Below are positions 10,151-18,532 of a DNA stretch of 64,000 nucleotides, one piece after another. A program made the translations under genes and the position numbers. Each line of letters starts with the position of its first letter. Position 1 is the first letter of the stretch. Origin of the DNA: Alteromonas naphthalenivorans (GTDB lineage Bacteria; Pseudomonadota; Gammaproteobacteria; Enterobacterales; Alteromonadaceae). The stretch covers positions 2,480,001-2,544,000 of the forward strand of contig NC_015554.1 in the NCBI RefSeq assembly GCF_000213655.1, read 5' to 3'. Below the pieces are notes generated by a model, which saw only the letters and a list, made by a program, of their open reading frames with translations, searched no databases and was not told the origin of the DNA.

Positions 10151-10522
10151 CTAGAATAAGGGTTGTTTGGTAACTGCCACCATCGCAGTTGTCATCAGTA
10201 CCACGAGCGCGGCAATGAAAAAGGCCCAGCGGCCCACGGTGGTTTTTGCTTTTTTAAGGGCAAATAACCCAAGCACGATATAAGCGATAACGCCAGCTAA
10301 CTTAAATGTGAGCCATGCATTTACAATGGGATATTGAGACAAAATAACGCAAAGCCAAATAGCACTGGCTAGTAACAGCGTATCAATAATATGAGGCACA
10401 ATTTTAACCCACTTTTTGGTTAAAACTGTGGCGTCGAATTGTGACCAGATAAAGCGAAAAACAAACAGTAAAATACTTAGCCCTACTGCGGTTAAGTGCA
10501 GATGTTTCGCCATCATATACAT
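10151..10522 (-). CDS. sirB2: SirB2-family inner-membrane protein
   Basis: A 123-residue protein with four predicted membrane helices, matching the SirB2/YchQ family: N-terminal KHLHLTAVGLSILLFVFRF, WVKIVPHIIDTLLLASAI and KLAGVIAYIVLGLFALKK. The molecular function is unknown. As in E. coli it sits between prmC and kdsA, but here the usual partner sirB1 (ychA) is missing: only 24 bp separate it from kdsA. Confidence 0.88.
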   Translation of the reverse strand: MYMMAKHLHLTAVGLSILLFVFRFIWSQFDATVLTKKWVKIVPHIIDTLLLASAIWLCVILSQYPIVNAWLTFKLAGVIAYIVLGLFALKKAKTTVGRWAFFIAALVVLMTTAMVAVTKQPLF

Positions 10523-10600
10523 ACAATAATTCCTATCATTCTTAAGTTTTGATTATGTAATTATTCGTTATTGTACGTTATTTATGGGCATTCGACTAAG

Positions 10601-12175
10601 TTAAACATACTCAGGAATATCAGGGTGCTGATGTTGAATGGCCATGAATTTTTCAATGTGGTTCAACAAGTAATCAACTAATAGCGGGTCGAAGTGTCGC
10701 CCTTTTTCTTCATTGATAACCTTTTCAACCTTATCTAATGGCCATGCGGTTTTATAAGGGCGAGTATTGATTAGTGCATCAAACACATCTAACAAAGTTG
10801 CTATGCGACTTTGCAGTAAGATAGCTTGACCTTGAAGCCCTTCAGGATAGCCTTTGCCATCCCATCGCTCGTGGTGTTGTCGTGCTAACGTTGCGGCTAG
10901 CTGAATAGTGGGCCTAGAAGAGTCTTTTAAAATCTGATAACCAAATTCGGCATGCTGACGAATGGCAAAAATTTCATCTTCTGTCAAAGGCTCAGTTTTA
11001 CGTAAAATAGTGACAGGTACACGAGAGTTGCCTACGTCATGAAGAGGTATAGCATGCTTGAGTAACCGCACATCATTTTCATTCATGCCTATGCCACAAC
11101 CCATAACCTCTGCCATCGCACTCATTCGCGCAATATGGTTGCTGCCCTGCCCGTCATGCTCCATCGCTTTACCTAAGCGCTCAATAATTTCTCTTTGCGT
11201 ACTTTCTACGTCAATGGTTTTGAGCACATTATCAAACGCTAGTTGGACACTGTTTGAAAAACGCCTAACTAAATGCTTGTCATTTTCGCCAATCCGACGA
11301 GGTAAACCTGATAAATACAATAAAGCGCCGTTTTGCGTTTTACTGTTGCAATACGCCACTACGTGGTCTTCCGCATACACAATTTCGCGGTCGCGCATGG
11401 CGCGCTTGCACAGTTCATATTCTTCAGGTGACACTGCATCTTTTAATAGCACACCTTCTTTATCTGAATATTCACCGTTGCCAGCAAAAACGTACAACTC
11501 ATTAAGATCGAGTGCATTTGTAGGATTAGGTGATGCATCGGGTGTGGCCGCTACCGCCGTGGTGATGTAGGCAGCATCTTTCGAACACCCTAAAATAGAA
11601 GCCAGTTGCTGAATGATGCCTTGCATGAATTTTTCGAGCGAACTGGATGAAAACAAATCCACAGACGCATCAATAATTTTTTCTAAGCCTGCACGGCTTT
11701 CTTCAATCACAATAATATCGCGATAAGAACGCAGCGCGGCAATAATAACTGTGAATAGCTTTTGTGCGGTTAGTTCTGTTTTCGATTTATAGTCATTGAT
11801 GTCGTAATTGATAATGACATCTTTTTCAGGCGCTTGTCCTGGCTGTCCAGTTCGAAGAATAATACGCGTAAAATGGTTATCGAGTTCGTTGCGAACATAT
11901 TCAGCAACCAGTAAGCCCGCATCGTCACTTTCCATAACAACATCAAGTAAAACCACTGCAATGTCATCATGCTCTCTGAAACAACGTTTTGCTTCATCAC
12001 CGCTGTAAGCACTGATAAATTCGAGGGTTTTACCATTTAAGAAAAAGTCGTTGAGCGCCAATTTTGTGATGGCATGAACCTCGGGCTCATCATCAACAAT
12101 AAGAATTTTCCATGTGCCCAGGTCTTCTACAACATCTTCTTCATCATCGTCGATGAAAAGTAAATCGTCGTTCAT
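10601..12175 (-). CDS. Response regulator with DUF3369 and HD-GYP phosphodiesterase domains
   Basis: A 524-residue cytoplasmic regulator. Residues about 22-145 form a receiver domain (acidic pair Asp28-Asp29, phospho-acceptor Asp78 in LLDVV). Residues about 150-330 are a DUF3369 sensory region. Residues about 335-505 are an HD-GYP domain with HD at 379-380 and HHERWDGKGYP at 434-444, all intact, so cyclic-di-GMP hydrolysis to GMP is expected. No histidine kinase is adjacent. It is inserted between prmC and sirB2, breaking the usual housekeeping order. A diguanylate cyclase/phosphodiesterase is encoded 6 kb away at 18533, but no link can be shown. Confidence 0.92.
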   Translation of the reverse strand: MNDDLLFIDDDEEDVVEDLGTWKILIVDDEPEVHAITKLALNDFFLNGKTLEFISAYSGDEAKRCFREHDDIAVVLLDVVMESDDAGLLVAEYVRNELDNHFTRIILRTGQPGQAPEKDVIINYDINDYKSKTELTAQKLFTVIIAALRSYRDIIVIEESRAGLEKIIDASVDLFSSSSLEKFMQGIIQQLASILGCSKDAAYITTAVAATPDASPNPTNALDLNELYVFAGNGEYSDKEGVLLKDAVSPEEYELCKRAMRDREIVYAEDHVVAYCNSKTQNGALLYLSGLPRRIGENDKHLVRRFSNSVQLAFDNVLKTIDVESTQREIIERLGKAMEHDGQGSNHIARMSAMAEVMGCGIGMNENDVRLLKHAIPLHDVGNSRVPVTILRKTEPLTEDEIFAIRQHAEFGYQILKDSSRPTIQLAATLARQHHERWDGKGYPEGLQGQAILLQSRIATLLDVFDALINTRPYKTAWPLDKVEKVINEEKGRHFDPLLVDYLLNHIEKFMAIQHQHPDIPEYV

Positions 12176-12274
12176 CTGTAACTTCCTGCTCCCAAAATAC
12201 TTTTAAAATACTAATGCAATACGTATTTTTAGCAAGTCCCTATATAACAGTAACAAAATAGCAGTATCAAATGC

Positions 12275-13141
12275 TTATCTTGTGGTAGGTAGATAACCGT
12301 ATGTGACTCGGTCATTCCCACCATAGTCTTTTTCGGTGCACACGTTCACAAAGCCGTGGGCGTTTAACAGATCGCCAACCGCTTTTGCTTGGTCAAAACC
12401 ATGCTCAAAAGCCAGTAAGCCACCTTCTAATAAATGGGCGGGTGCAAGTGCGATAATGTGTTTTATATCATCAAGCCCATCGGCGCCTGATGTAAGCGCT
12501 GATGCAGGCTCAAAGCGCACATCACCTTGCTGAAGAAAAGGGCTGGATATTTCTATATAGGGCGGGTTGGAAACGATAACGTGAAATTTTTCATTCGCTA
12601 AATTGTCAAACCAACTACTTTGCTTAAATTGCGCATTAGTAATGCTATTAAGCGCCGCATTGCTAGTGGCGAGTTGAACAGCCTCATGCAGTAAATCTAC
12701 ACCTGTAATATTTGCAGTGGGCAATTCAGAGGCCAGCGCGAGGGCAATTGCCCCTGTACCTGTACCTAAATCACAAATGGCTAGCTTATTATCTTCTACC
12801 TCAAGGGCAAATTCTGCTGACGCTATACAAGAAAGAGTTTGCTCTACTAGTACTTCGGTATCGGGGCGAGGAATAAGGGTATGGGGCGAGGTTGCTAAAC
12901 GTAAGGTCCAAAAGTCACGGCTACCCGTTAGGTACGCCACAGGAATACCTTGGGCGCGTTTGGCCACCAGAGTTTTGTATTGAGAAATAGCGTCGACGCT
13001 TAAGGTTTTGTCTGGCCATGTAAAAAGATAAACCTGAGGTTTATCTAATACATGGCTTAACAATACTTTTGCATCAACAGCTGGCGATTCGCCTTCATGT
13101 AACTCGGCTACCGCCCACGCTAATGCGGCGTCTATACGCAT
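12275..13141 (-). CDS. prmC: Release factor glutamine methyltransferase
   Basis: Methylates the Gln of the GGQ motif in release factors RF1 and RF2. The 288 residues contain the N-terminal helical recognition domain, the SAM-binding segment CDLGTGTGAIALALA and the catalytic NPPY motif (192-195). It lies 4 bp downstream of prfA, its substrate gene, as in most gammaproteobacteria, so the two are surely cotranscribed. Confidence 0.95.
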   Translation of the reverse strand: MRIDAALAWAVAELHEGESPAVDAKVLLSHVLDKPQVYLFTWPDKTLSVDAISQYKTLVAKRAQGIPVAYLTGSRDFWTLRLATSPHTLIPRPDTEVLVEQTLSCIASAEFALEVEDNKLAICDLGTGTGAIALALASELPTANITGVDLLHEAVQLATSNAALNSITNAQFKQSSWFDNLANEKFHVIVSNPPYIEISSPFLQQGDVRFEPASALTSGADGLDDIKHIIALAPAHLLEGGLLAFEHGFDQAKAVGDLLNAHGFVNVCTEKDYGGNDRVTYGYLPTTR

Positions 13142-13145
13142 GGTA

Positions 13146-14231
13146 TTAGTCGTCTGACAACGAGGCTAACAGGTCAGCTTGATGTTCTTGCATAATAGGG
13201 TCGAGAAGCTGCTTCAAATCACCTTCTATTACTTCATCTAAACGGTATATCGTTAAGTTGATGCGGTGATCAGTTACCCGGCCTTGCGGGAAGTTATAGG
13301 TACGGATGCGCTCTGAACGATCACCACTTCCGACTAGACTCTTACGCGTAGAGGCTTCTTCTGCCGCACGCTTTTCTTCTTCAATGTTATTCAAACGCGC
13401 TTGCAAAACCGACATGGCTTTCGCACGGTTTTTATGTTGCGAACGCTCGTCCTGACATTCCACCACTAACCCTGACGGCAAGTGAGTAATACGAATAGCA
13501 GAGTCGGTTTTGTTAACGTGCTGACCACCTGCACCCGATGCTCTAAAAGTATCGATGCGAAGATCCGCTGGGTTAATATCTATAGCTTCTGATTCAGGAA
13601 TTTCAGGTAATACAGCCACGGTACAGGCAGACGTATGAATACGACCTTGTGATTCTGTGTCGGGTACACGCTGAACACGGTGACCGCCAGATTCAAATTT
13701 CAAAATACCGTAAACGCCGTCACCACTAATATTCGCGACAACTTCTTTATAACCGCCGTGCTCACCCTCATTGGCGTTAATTAATTCTACGCGCCAACCT
13801 TTAGTTTCAGCATAACGGCTGTACATACGGAATAAATCGCCTGCAAATATTGCGGCTTCGTCACCACCAGCACCAGCACGTACTTCTAAGAAGCAGTTGC
13901 TGTCATCGTTAGGATCTTTGGGTAACAATAAAACCTGAAGCTCAGTTTCTAGGCGTTCAATATCCGCTTTAGCAATTTTTAATTCTTCTTGCGCCATTTC
14001 ACGCATTTCTGCGTCATCTTCTTTCAACATTTCATTCGCTGAATCAAGATTTTCTTGCGCTTGTTGATAAGCATTAAAGCCCCCAACTACGCTTTCTAGC
14101 TGGCTAAACTCTTTTGACAAATTACGAAACTTATCTTGATTGCCGATTACTTGTGGGTCGCCTAATAAAGCCTGCACTTCTTCAAAGCGTTCCACCAAGT
14201 TTTCGAGTTTTCTGACAACCGAGTCTTTCAT
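13146..14231 (-). CDS. prfA: Peptide chain release factor 1
   Basis: Recognises UAA and UAG stop codons and triggers peptide release. The 361 residues include the stop-codon-reading tripeptide PDT (190-192, PAT in E. coli RF1), the GGQ catalytic motif (235-237, in GAGGQHVN) and the C-terminal [12 protein letters not shown] block. It lies between hemA and prmC in the conserved order. Confidence 0.96.
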   Translation of the reverse strand: MKDSVVRKLENLVERFEEVQALLGDPQVIGNQDKFRNLSKEFSQLESVVGGFNAYQQAQENLDSANEMLKEDDAEMREMAQEELKIAKADIERLETELQVLLLPKDPNDDSNCFLEVRAGAGGDEAAIFAGDLFRMYSRYAETKGWRVELINANEGEHGGYKEVVANISGDGVYGILKFESGGHRVQRVPDTESQGRIHTSACTVAVLPEIPESEAIDINPADLRIDTFRASGAGGQHVNKTDSAIRITHLPSGLVVECQDERSQHKNRAKAMSVLQARLNNIEEEKRAAEEASTRKSLVGSGDRSERIRTYNFPQGRVTDHRINLTIYRLDEVIEGDLKQLLDPIMQEHQADLLASLSDD

Positions 14232-14246
14232 ATTTTTATGTTTACC

Positions 14247-15521
14247 TTATTTTTTGATATCTGACGTAGTGTCGGATAACGATAATGCTTGCCCCAACCA
14301 CCGACTCAACGCCGGGTCATCATGCATGGCAGCTTCTCTAAGTGCCAGGGTTGTGGGGTGCAGCAATGTATTGGTTAGCTTGTAGGCCATTTCACTAAGT
14401 ACCGTTTCGGCGTCTTTGCCTTCGGTTAACTGCGCCAATGCTTTTTCTACTACGTCGTCGCGCTGTTCCATGCCCTTTTGACGATACTGCCTAACTAAAT
14501 CGATAGATTGTTGAGACTGCTTCCAGCTCATGTAATTGCCAGCTTGCTTTTCAATTAGCTTTTCAGCTTCAAGTGCTGCTTGCTCACGATTTTGTAAATT
14601 CTTTTGAACGATGTGCTGCAAATCATCTACGGTGTATAAATAAGCATCACCCAATTCGTTCACTTGAGCTTCAATGTCACGTGGTACCGCTAAATCCACT
14701 AAAAACATGGGCATATTTCTGCGTTGTTTCAACGCCTTTTCTACCATGCCCTTGCCTATTAAGGGTAGCTGACTGGCGGTAGAGCTGATCACTATATCGA
14801 AATCTTTTAGATGTTCCGGTACCTGTGAAAGGGTATACACACTGGCATCCAATGATTCAGCCAACGCTTCTGCACGAGAAATAGTCCGGTTTGCAACAGC
14901 TAAGCAAGTAACACCTTGCTCTTTTAAGTGCTGTGCCACTAACTCAATGGTTTCACCCGCACCCACCAGTAGCACTGAGCGCTTGGGTAGCTCAGCAAAT
15001 ATATGCTTTGCTAATTGCACTGCAGCATAAGCTACACTAACGGCATTCGCGCCGATTTCAGTTTCGCTGCGTACTCGCTTAGCCACAGAAAAGGTATGCT
15101 GAAATAGTTTATCGAACTCGGTATTAATCATACCTGAGTGTTTGGCATCGCCAAAGGCTTGCTTTACCTGCCCCAGTATTTGAGGCTCGCCAAGAATGAG
15201 CGAATCTAACCCACTTGCCACTCGCATAATATGTTTAACCGCATCATCTGCGGCAAGCACATAACTGTTGTTGGCAATTTCATCAACTTCAACATGGTGG
15301 AAGTTTGATAACCACTCTAATAAGGCAGTAGCACTTTCATGCTGGGTGTTCACGTAAAGCTCTGTGCGATTGCACGTTGATACAATCACCGACTCATCTA
15401 CGCCATCCACCTTTCTTAATGACGCAAGTGCTTCCACCAGAGAATCTGGTGTAAAAGCCACTTTTTCACGCAATGCGACAGGGGCGGTTTTGTGATTAAT
15501 ACCAAGGGCGAGTAGAGTCAT
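14247..15521 (-). CDS. hemA: Glutamyl-tRNA reductase
   Basis: First committed step of the C5 tetrapyrrole pathway: reduces glutamyl-tRNA to glutamate-1-semialdehyde with NADPH. The 424 residues start MTLLALGINHKTAPVALREK and carry the catalytic Cys50 in VSTCNRTE, the ILGEPQILGQVK block, and the nucleotide-binding VLLVGAGETIELVA. It heads the minus-strand run hemA-prfA-prmC and is divergent from lolB, as in E. coli. Confidence 0.96.
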   Translation of the reverse strand: MTLLALGINHKTAPVALREKVAFTPDSLVEALASLRKVDGVDESVIVSTCNRTELYVNTQHESATALLEWLSNFHHVEVDEIANNSYVLAADDAVKHIMRVASGLDSLILGEPQILGQVKQAFGDAKHSGMINTEFDKLFQHTFSVAKRVRSETEIGANAVSVAYAAVQLAKHIFAELPKRSVLLVGAGETIELVAQHLKEQGVTCLAVANRTISRAEALAESLDASVYTLSQVPEHLKDFDIVISSTASQLPLIGKGMVEKALKQRRNMPMFLVDLAVPRDIEAQVNELGDAYLYTVDDLQHIVQKNLQNREQAALEAEKLIEKQAGNYMSWKQSQQSIDLVRQYRQKGMEQRDDVVEKALAQLTEGKDAETVLSEMAYKLTNTLLHPTTLALREAAMHDDPALSRWLGQALSLSDTTSDIKK

Positions 15522-15635
15522 TCAAATCTGTGCTGGCAACGTCGGACGCGCATTGTACGAAAAACCCAAAATGATTGAAAGTGTTGGTAGAACTGTGTTC
15601 ACATAAAGTATGCACTTTACCTAAGACGACACCCA

Positions 15636-16256
15636 ATGATTCGCTTCGTTTTTATACTTGTACTGGTTACCCTATTTATCAGCGCCTGTACCACACTACC
15701 TGATGGTCCTGAAGACGCCGTAAACCTTAGTGCCCAGCTTAAAAAGGTGGCACAAGTAGATGCGTGGCAATTGCGCGGAAAAATAGCCTTTAGACAGGAA
15801 AAAGAAGGGGCTAGCGCTAACCTTTTGTGGAAAACCGATGATGCCGATTTTCATTTCCGATTAACCAATTTACTTGGTGTAACCATGGTTGATTTGAATG
15901 TGAACGGCGATAAAGCCATTTTAGAAGCGGGTAACGAGGTATATGAAGACGCCGATCCCGAACCGTTAATTTATCATACAACGGGCATGGATATTCCCGT
16001 CGAACCCTTGCTTTCGTGGATTAAAGGGCTTCCTCTTGCTGATGACACGTTTACCCTTACCGAAAAGGGACTACTCAATACCCTTGAAAGCAACTGTAGT
16101 GCATGTAAGGGGTGGCAAGTCAGTTATGCTAACTATGGCAATGTGACTACCCCCGAAGGCAATAATGTGTGGCTACCCCACGCTATTAATTTGGTTCAAC
16201 CCAACCCGCCATCAACCCAATTAAAAATAAAAATATACGAATGGACGCTGCTTTAA
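15636..16256 (+). CDS. lolB: Outer-membrane lipoprotein insertion factor LolB
   Basis: Receives lipoproteins from LolA and inserts them in the outer membrane. The 206 residues begin with a lipoprotein signal ending LFISAC, with Cys18 as the lipidated residue. The mature part shows LolB features: WQLRGKIAFRQ, LLWKTDDADFHFRLTNLLG and a late hydrophobic/Trp-containing stretch. It starts the plus-strand set lolB-ispE-prs, and its stop overlaps the ispE start (TAATG). Confidence 0.93.
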   Translation: MIRFVFILVLVTLFISACTTLPDGPEDAVNLSAQLKKVAQVDAWQLRGKIAFRQEKEGASANLLWKTDDADFHFRLTNLLGVTMVDLNVNGDKAILEAGNEVYEDADPEPLIYHTTGMDIPVEPLLSWIKGLPLADDTFTLTEKGLLNTLESNCSACKGWQVSYANYGNVTTPEGNNVWLPHAINLVQPNPPSTQLKIKIYEWTLL

Positions 16257-17161
16257 TGACAAATTCTAAAGTAACGAACTTACAAGAGATAGGCCTAGAT
16301 TGGTGGCCTTCTCCTGCCAAACTTAATCTTTTTCTGCATATTAATGGTCGATACCCAAATGGCTATCACCAATTGCAAAGCTTATTTCAAATGCTTGATT
16401 ACGGCGACAAGCTTGCTTTTGATATTAATGACTCGGGTGTAATTTCTATGGCGACCCCGCTAAAAGGGGTAAAAGATGAAGATAACCTTATTGTTCGTGC
16501 CGCCAAACTGCTAGCTGAACATGCTCACATTAATAAAGGTGTAAACATCAGTTTAGAAAAATGCTTGCCCATGGGCGGCGGTATTGGCGGCGGTTCATCA
16601 AATGCAGCCACCACCCTAGTCGCACTAAACCAGTTATGGGGCGTTAAACTATCAGAAGATGAACTTGCTGAGCTTGGGCTTGAATTAGGTGCAGATGTAC
16701 CTATTTTTGTACGCGGACTTACCGCTTTCGCATCAGGGGTAGGTGAAGAAATCACCCCTGCCCCGCAAGAAGAAAAATGGTATTTGGTGGCGAACCCCAA
16801 TGTGCATATTAGTACTGCCGAGGTATTTACAGCTGAGAAATTGACCAGAAATACACCAATTATGCAGTGGGAAGACTACCAATTTGAAAAAACTCGCAAT
16901 GATTGTCAGCAATTAGTCGTTAATCGCTATCCCGAAGTTGCAAATTTATTACAGTGGTTGGTACACTACGCACCGTCGCGAATGACGGGCACAGGTGCCT
17001 GCGTATTTGCCATCTTTTCTGACGACGTTTGCGCCAAACAAGTTCAGGCTAAATTGCCTGCTGCTTGGCATAGTTTTGTTGCAAAAGGTGTGAATCGCTC
17101 ACCGCTATTACAAAAATTAAAAAAATCAGAGCACGTGTACGCCACATCGGACAAGAAATAA
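16256..17161 (+). CDS. ispE: 4-diphosphocytidyl-2-C-methyl-D-erythritol kinase
   Basis: Phosphorylates CDP-methylerythritol in the non-mevalonate isoprenoid pathway. A GHMP-kinase fold protein with [11 protein letters not shown] near the N-terminus, the ATP-binding [12 protein letters not shown] loop, [10 protein letters not shown] and the C-terminal [10 protein letters not shown]. The ATG at 16256 overlapping the lolB stop is the likely start (301 residues); an upstream ATG at 16241 inside lolB would add five residues. Confidence 0.95.
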   Translation: MTNSKVTNLQEIGLDWWPSPAKLNLFLHINGRYPNGYHQLQSLFQMLDYGDKLAFDINDSGVISMATPLKGVKDEDNLIVRAAKLLAEHAHINKGVNISLEKCLPMGGGIGGGSSNAATTLVALNQLWGVKLSEDELAELGLELGADVPIFVRGLTAFASGVGEEITPAPQEEKWYLVANPNVHISTAEVFTAEKLTRNTPIMQWEDYQFEKTRNDCQQLVVNRYPEVANLLQWLVHYAPSRMTGTGACVFAIFSDDVCAKQVQAKLPAAWHSFVAKGVNRSPLLQKLKKSEHVYATSDKK

Positions 17162-17166
17162 AAAAT

Positions 17167-17242
17167 TGGGGTATAGCCAAGTTGGTAAGGCAGCGGGTTT
17201 TGATCCCGCCATTCGTAGGTTCGAGTCCTGCTACCCCAGCCA
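17167..17242 (+). tRNA. tRNA-Gln (TTG)
   Basis: A 76-nt cloverleaf with acceptor TGGGGTA/TACCCCA, anticodon stem GCGGG/CCCGC with anticodon TTG, T-arm GTAGG-TTCGAGT-CCTGC, and encoded CCA. It lies between ispE and prs, the place it also has in Pseudomonas. The sequence is identical to the two copies at 26709 and 26826. Confidence 0.96.
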
Positions 17243-17276
17243 AACCTCTTTTATCAACGCACTGAGGAACCCACTT

Positions 17277-18224
17277 GTGCCAGATATGAAGCTCTTTGCA
17301 GGTAATGCCGTACCAGAACTTGCCCAGAAAGTCGCCGATCGCCTTTATACCAAACTCGGAAACGCCAAAGTAGGCCGTTTCAGTGATGGTGAAATTAGCG
17401 TAGAAATTCATGAAAACGTCCGTGGTTCGGACGTTTTTATTATCCAATCAACCTGTGCACCCACAAATGACAACCTAATGGAATTGATCGTGATGATCGA
17501 CGCTTTGCGCCGCGCATCAGCAGGTCGTATTACTGCGGTAATTCCATACTTTGGTTATGCGCGTCAAGACCGTCGCGTTCGTTCAGCCCGGGTGCCAATT
17601 ACTGCAAAGGTTGTCGCAGACTTTCTTTCTAACGTTGGTGTAGATAGAGTACTTACTATCGACTTGCACGCCGAGCAGATTCAAGGTTTCTTCGATGTAC
17701 CTGTAGATAATGCATTCGGAACGCCTATTCTGTTGGCCGATATGGTTCAACGTGATTTCGCCGATCCGGTTGTAGTATCGCCAGATATTGGCGGTGTTGT
17801 TCGAGCACGTGCTACCGCTAAGCTACTTAACGATGCTGATCTTGCTATTATCGACAAACGCCGTCCTAAGGCGAACGTTGCTCAGGTAATGAACATCATT
17901 GGTGACGTTAATGACCGTGACTGTATTATTGTGGATGACATGATTGATACTGGCGGTACGTTAGCGAAAGCAGCTGAAGCATTGAAAAGCCATGGTGCAC
18001 GTAATGTTTATGCTTACGCCACCCATGCGATTTTCTCTGGTAACGCAGCACAGAACCTAAAAGAATCTGTCATCGATGAAATTATCATTACCGATTCTAT
18101 TCCGCTTAGTGCAGATATGCAGAAGATTGGAAAAGTGAAACAACTAACATTATCTGAAATGCTTGCCGAAACGATTCGTCGTATTAGCAACGAAGAGTCT
18201 ATTTCAGCGATGTTTGAGTACTAG
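17277..18224 (+). CDS. prs: Ribose-phosphate pyrophosphokinase (PRPP synthase)
   Basis: Makes phosphoribosyl pyrophosphate from ribose-5-phosphate and ATP for nucleotide, His and Trp synthesis. The GTG at 17277 gives [11 protein letters not shown], the standard start, with GAGGA 8 nt upstream and a 315-residue product, equal to E. coli Prs. Motifs: YFGYARQDR (ATP loop), [17 protein letters not shown] and the PRPP loop [14 protein letters not shown]. It is placed between tRNA-Gln and, further on, rplY-pth-ychF. Confidence 0.96.
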   Translation: MPDMKLFAGNAVPELAQKVADRLYTKLGNAKVGRFSDGEISVEIHENVRGSDVFIIQSTCAPTNDNLMELIVMIDALRRASAGRITAVIPYFGYARQDRRVRSARVPITAKVVADFLSNVGVDRVLTIDLHAEQIQGFFDVPVDNAFGTPILLADMVQRDFADPVVVSPDIGGVVRARATAKLLNDADLAIIDKRRPKANVAQVMNIIGDVNDRDCIIVDDMIDTGGTLAKAAEALKSHGARNVYAYATHAIFSGNAAQNLKESVIDEIIITDSIPLSADMQKIGKVKQLTLSEMLAETIRRISNEESISAMFEY

Positions 18225-18532
18225 TTTCTAGCACTAGACGTGAGTACTCAACTCGAATAGTCGCTGCGAGCATATAAAGCGATTACCATTCGAACTTCAC
18301 TTCTCGAAAAAGGGCCTACAGGCCCTTTTTTATTACCCGCATGTTTACTCTTTACTTCCTATATCCAAAACGTTTAAAAATTTTCAAAAAGTAGCCACGC
18401 TTTTACTATCCTTAAAGCTCTTAAACTATCGGTCGATAACTGAACCACGATTTAACGGTTTAATGCGATTTATTGCGCGTAAGCTTTCTTATCAGCGTTA
18501 TCAATATACAAAGAATAAAAAAGGAGCGGTTA
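18225..18532. other. Gene-free stretch between prs and the GGDEF/EAL gene
   Basis: 308 bp holding the prs terminator (18307-18331) and then about 200 bp of A/T-rich sequence that must carry the promoter of the next gene. I see no riboswitch and no short ORF with a convincing ribosome-binding site. Confidence 0.5.
18307..18331 (+). terminator. Rho-independent terminator after prs
   Basis: An AAAAAGGGCC/GGCCCTTTTT stem with TACA loop and a T6 tract, 83 bp after the prs stop. Confidence 0.9.

Noticed and set aside
17049..17447. 132-codon minus-strand frame across ispE end, tRNA-Gln and prs start
   Set aside because: Antisense shadow of well-supported genes and a tRNA.
18473..18532. Upstream TTG start for the GGDEF/EAL protein
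   Set aside because: No ribosome-binding site, whereas the GTG at 18533 has AGGAG at good spacing.
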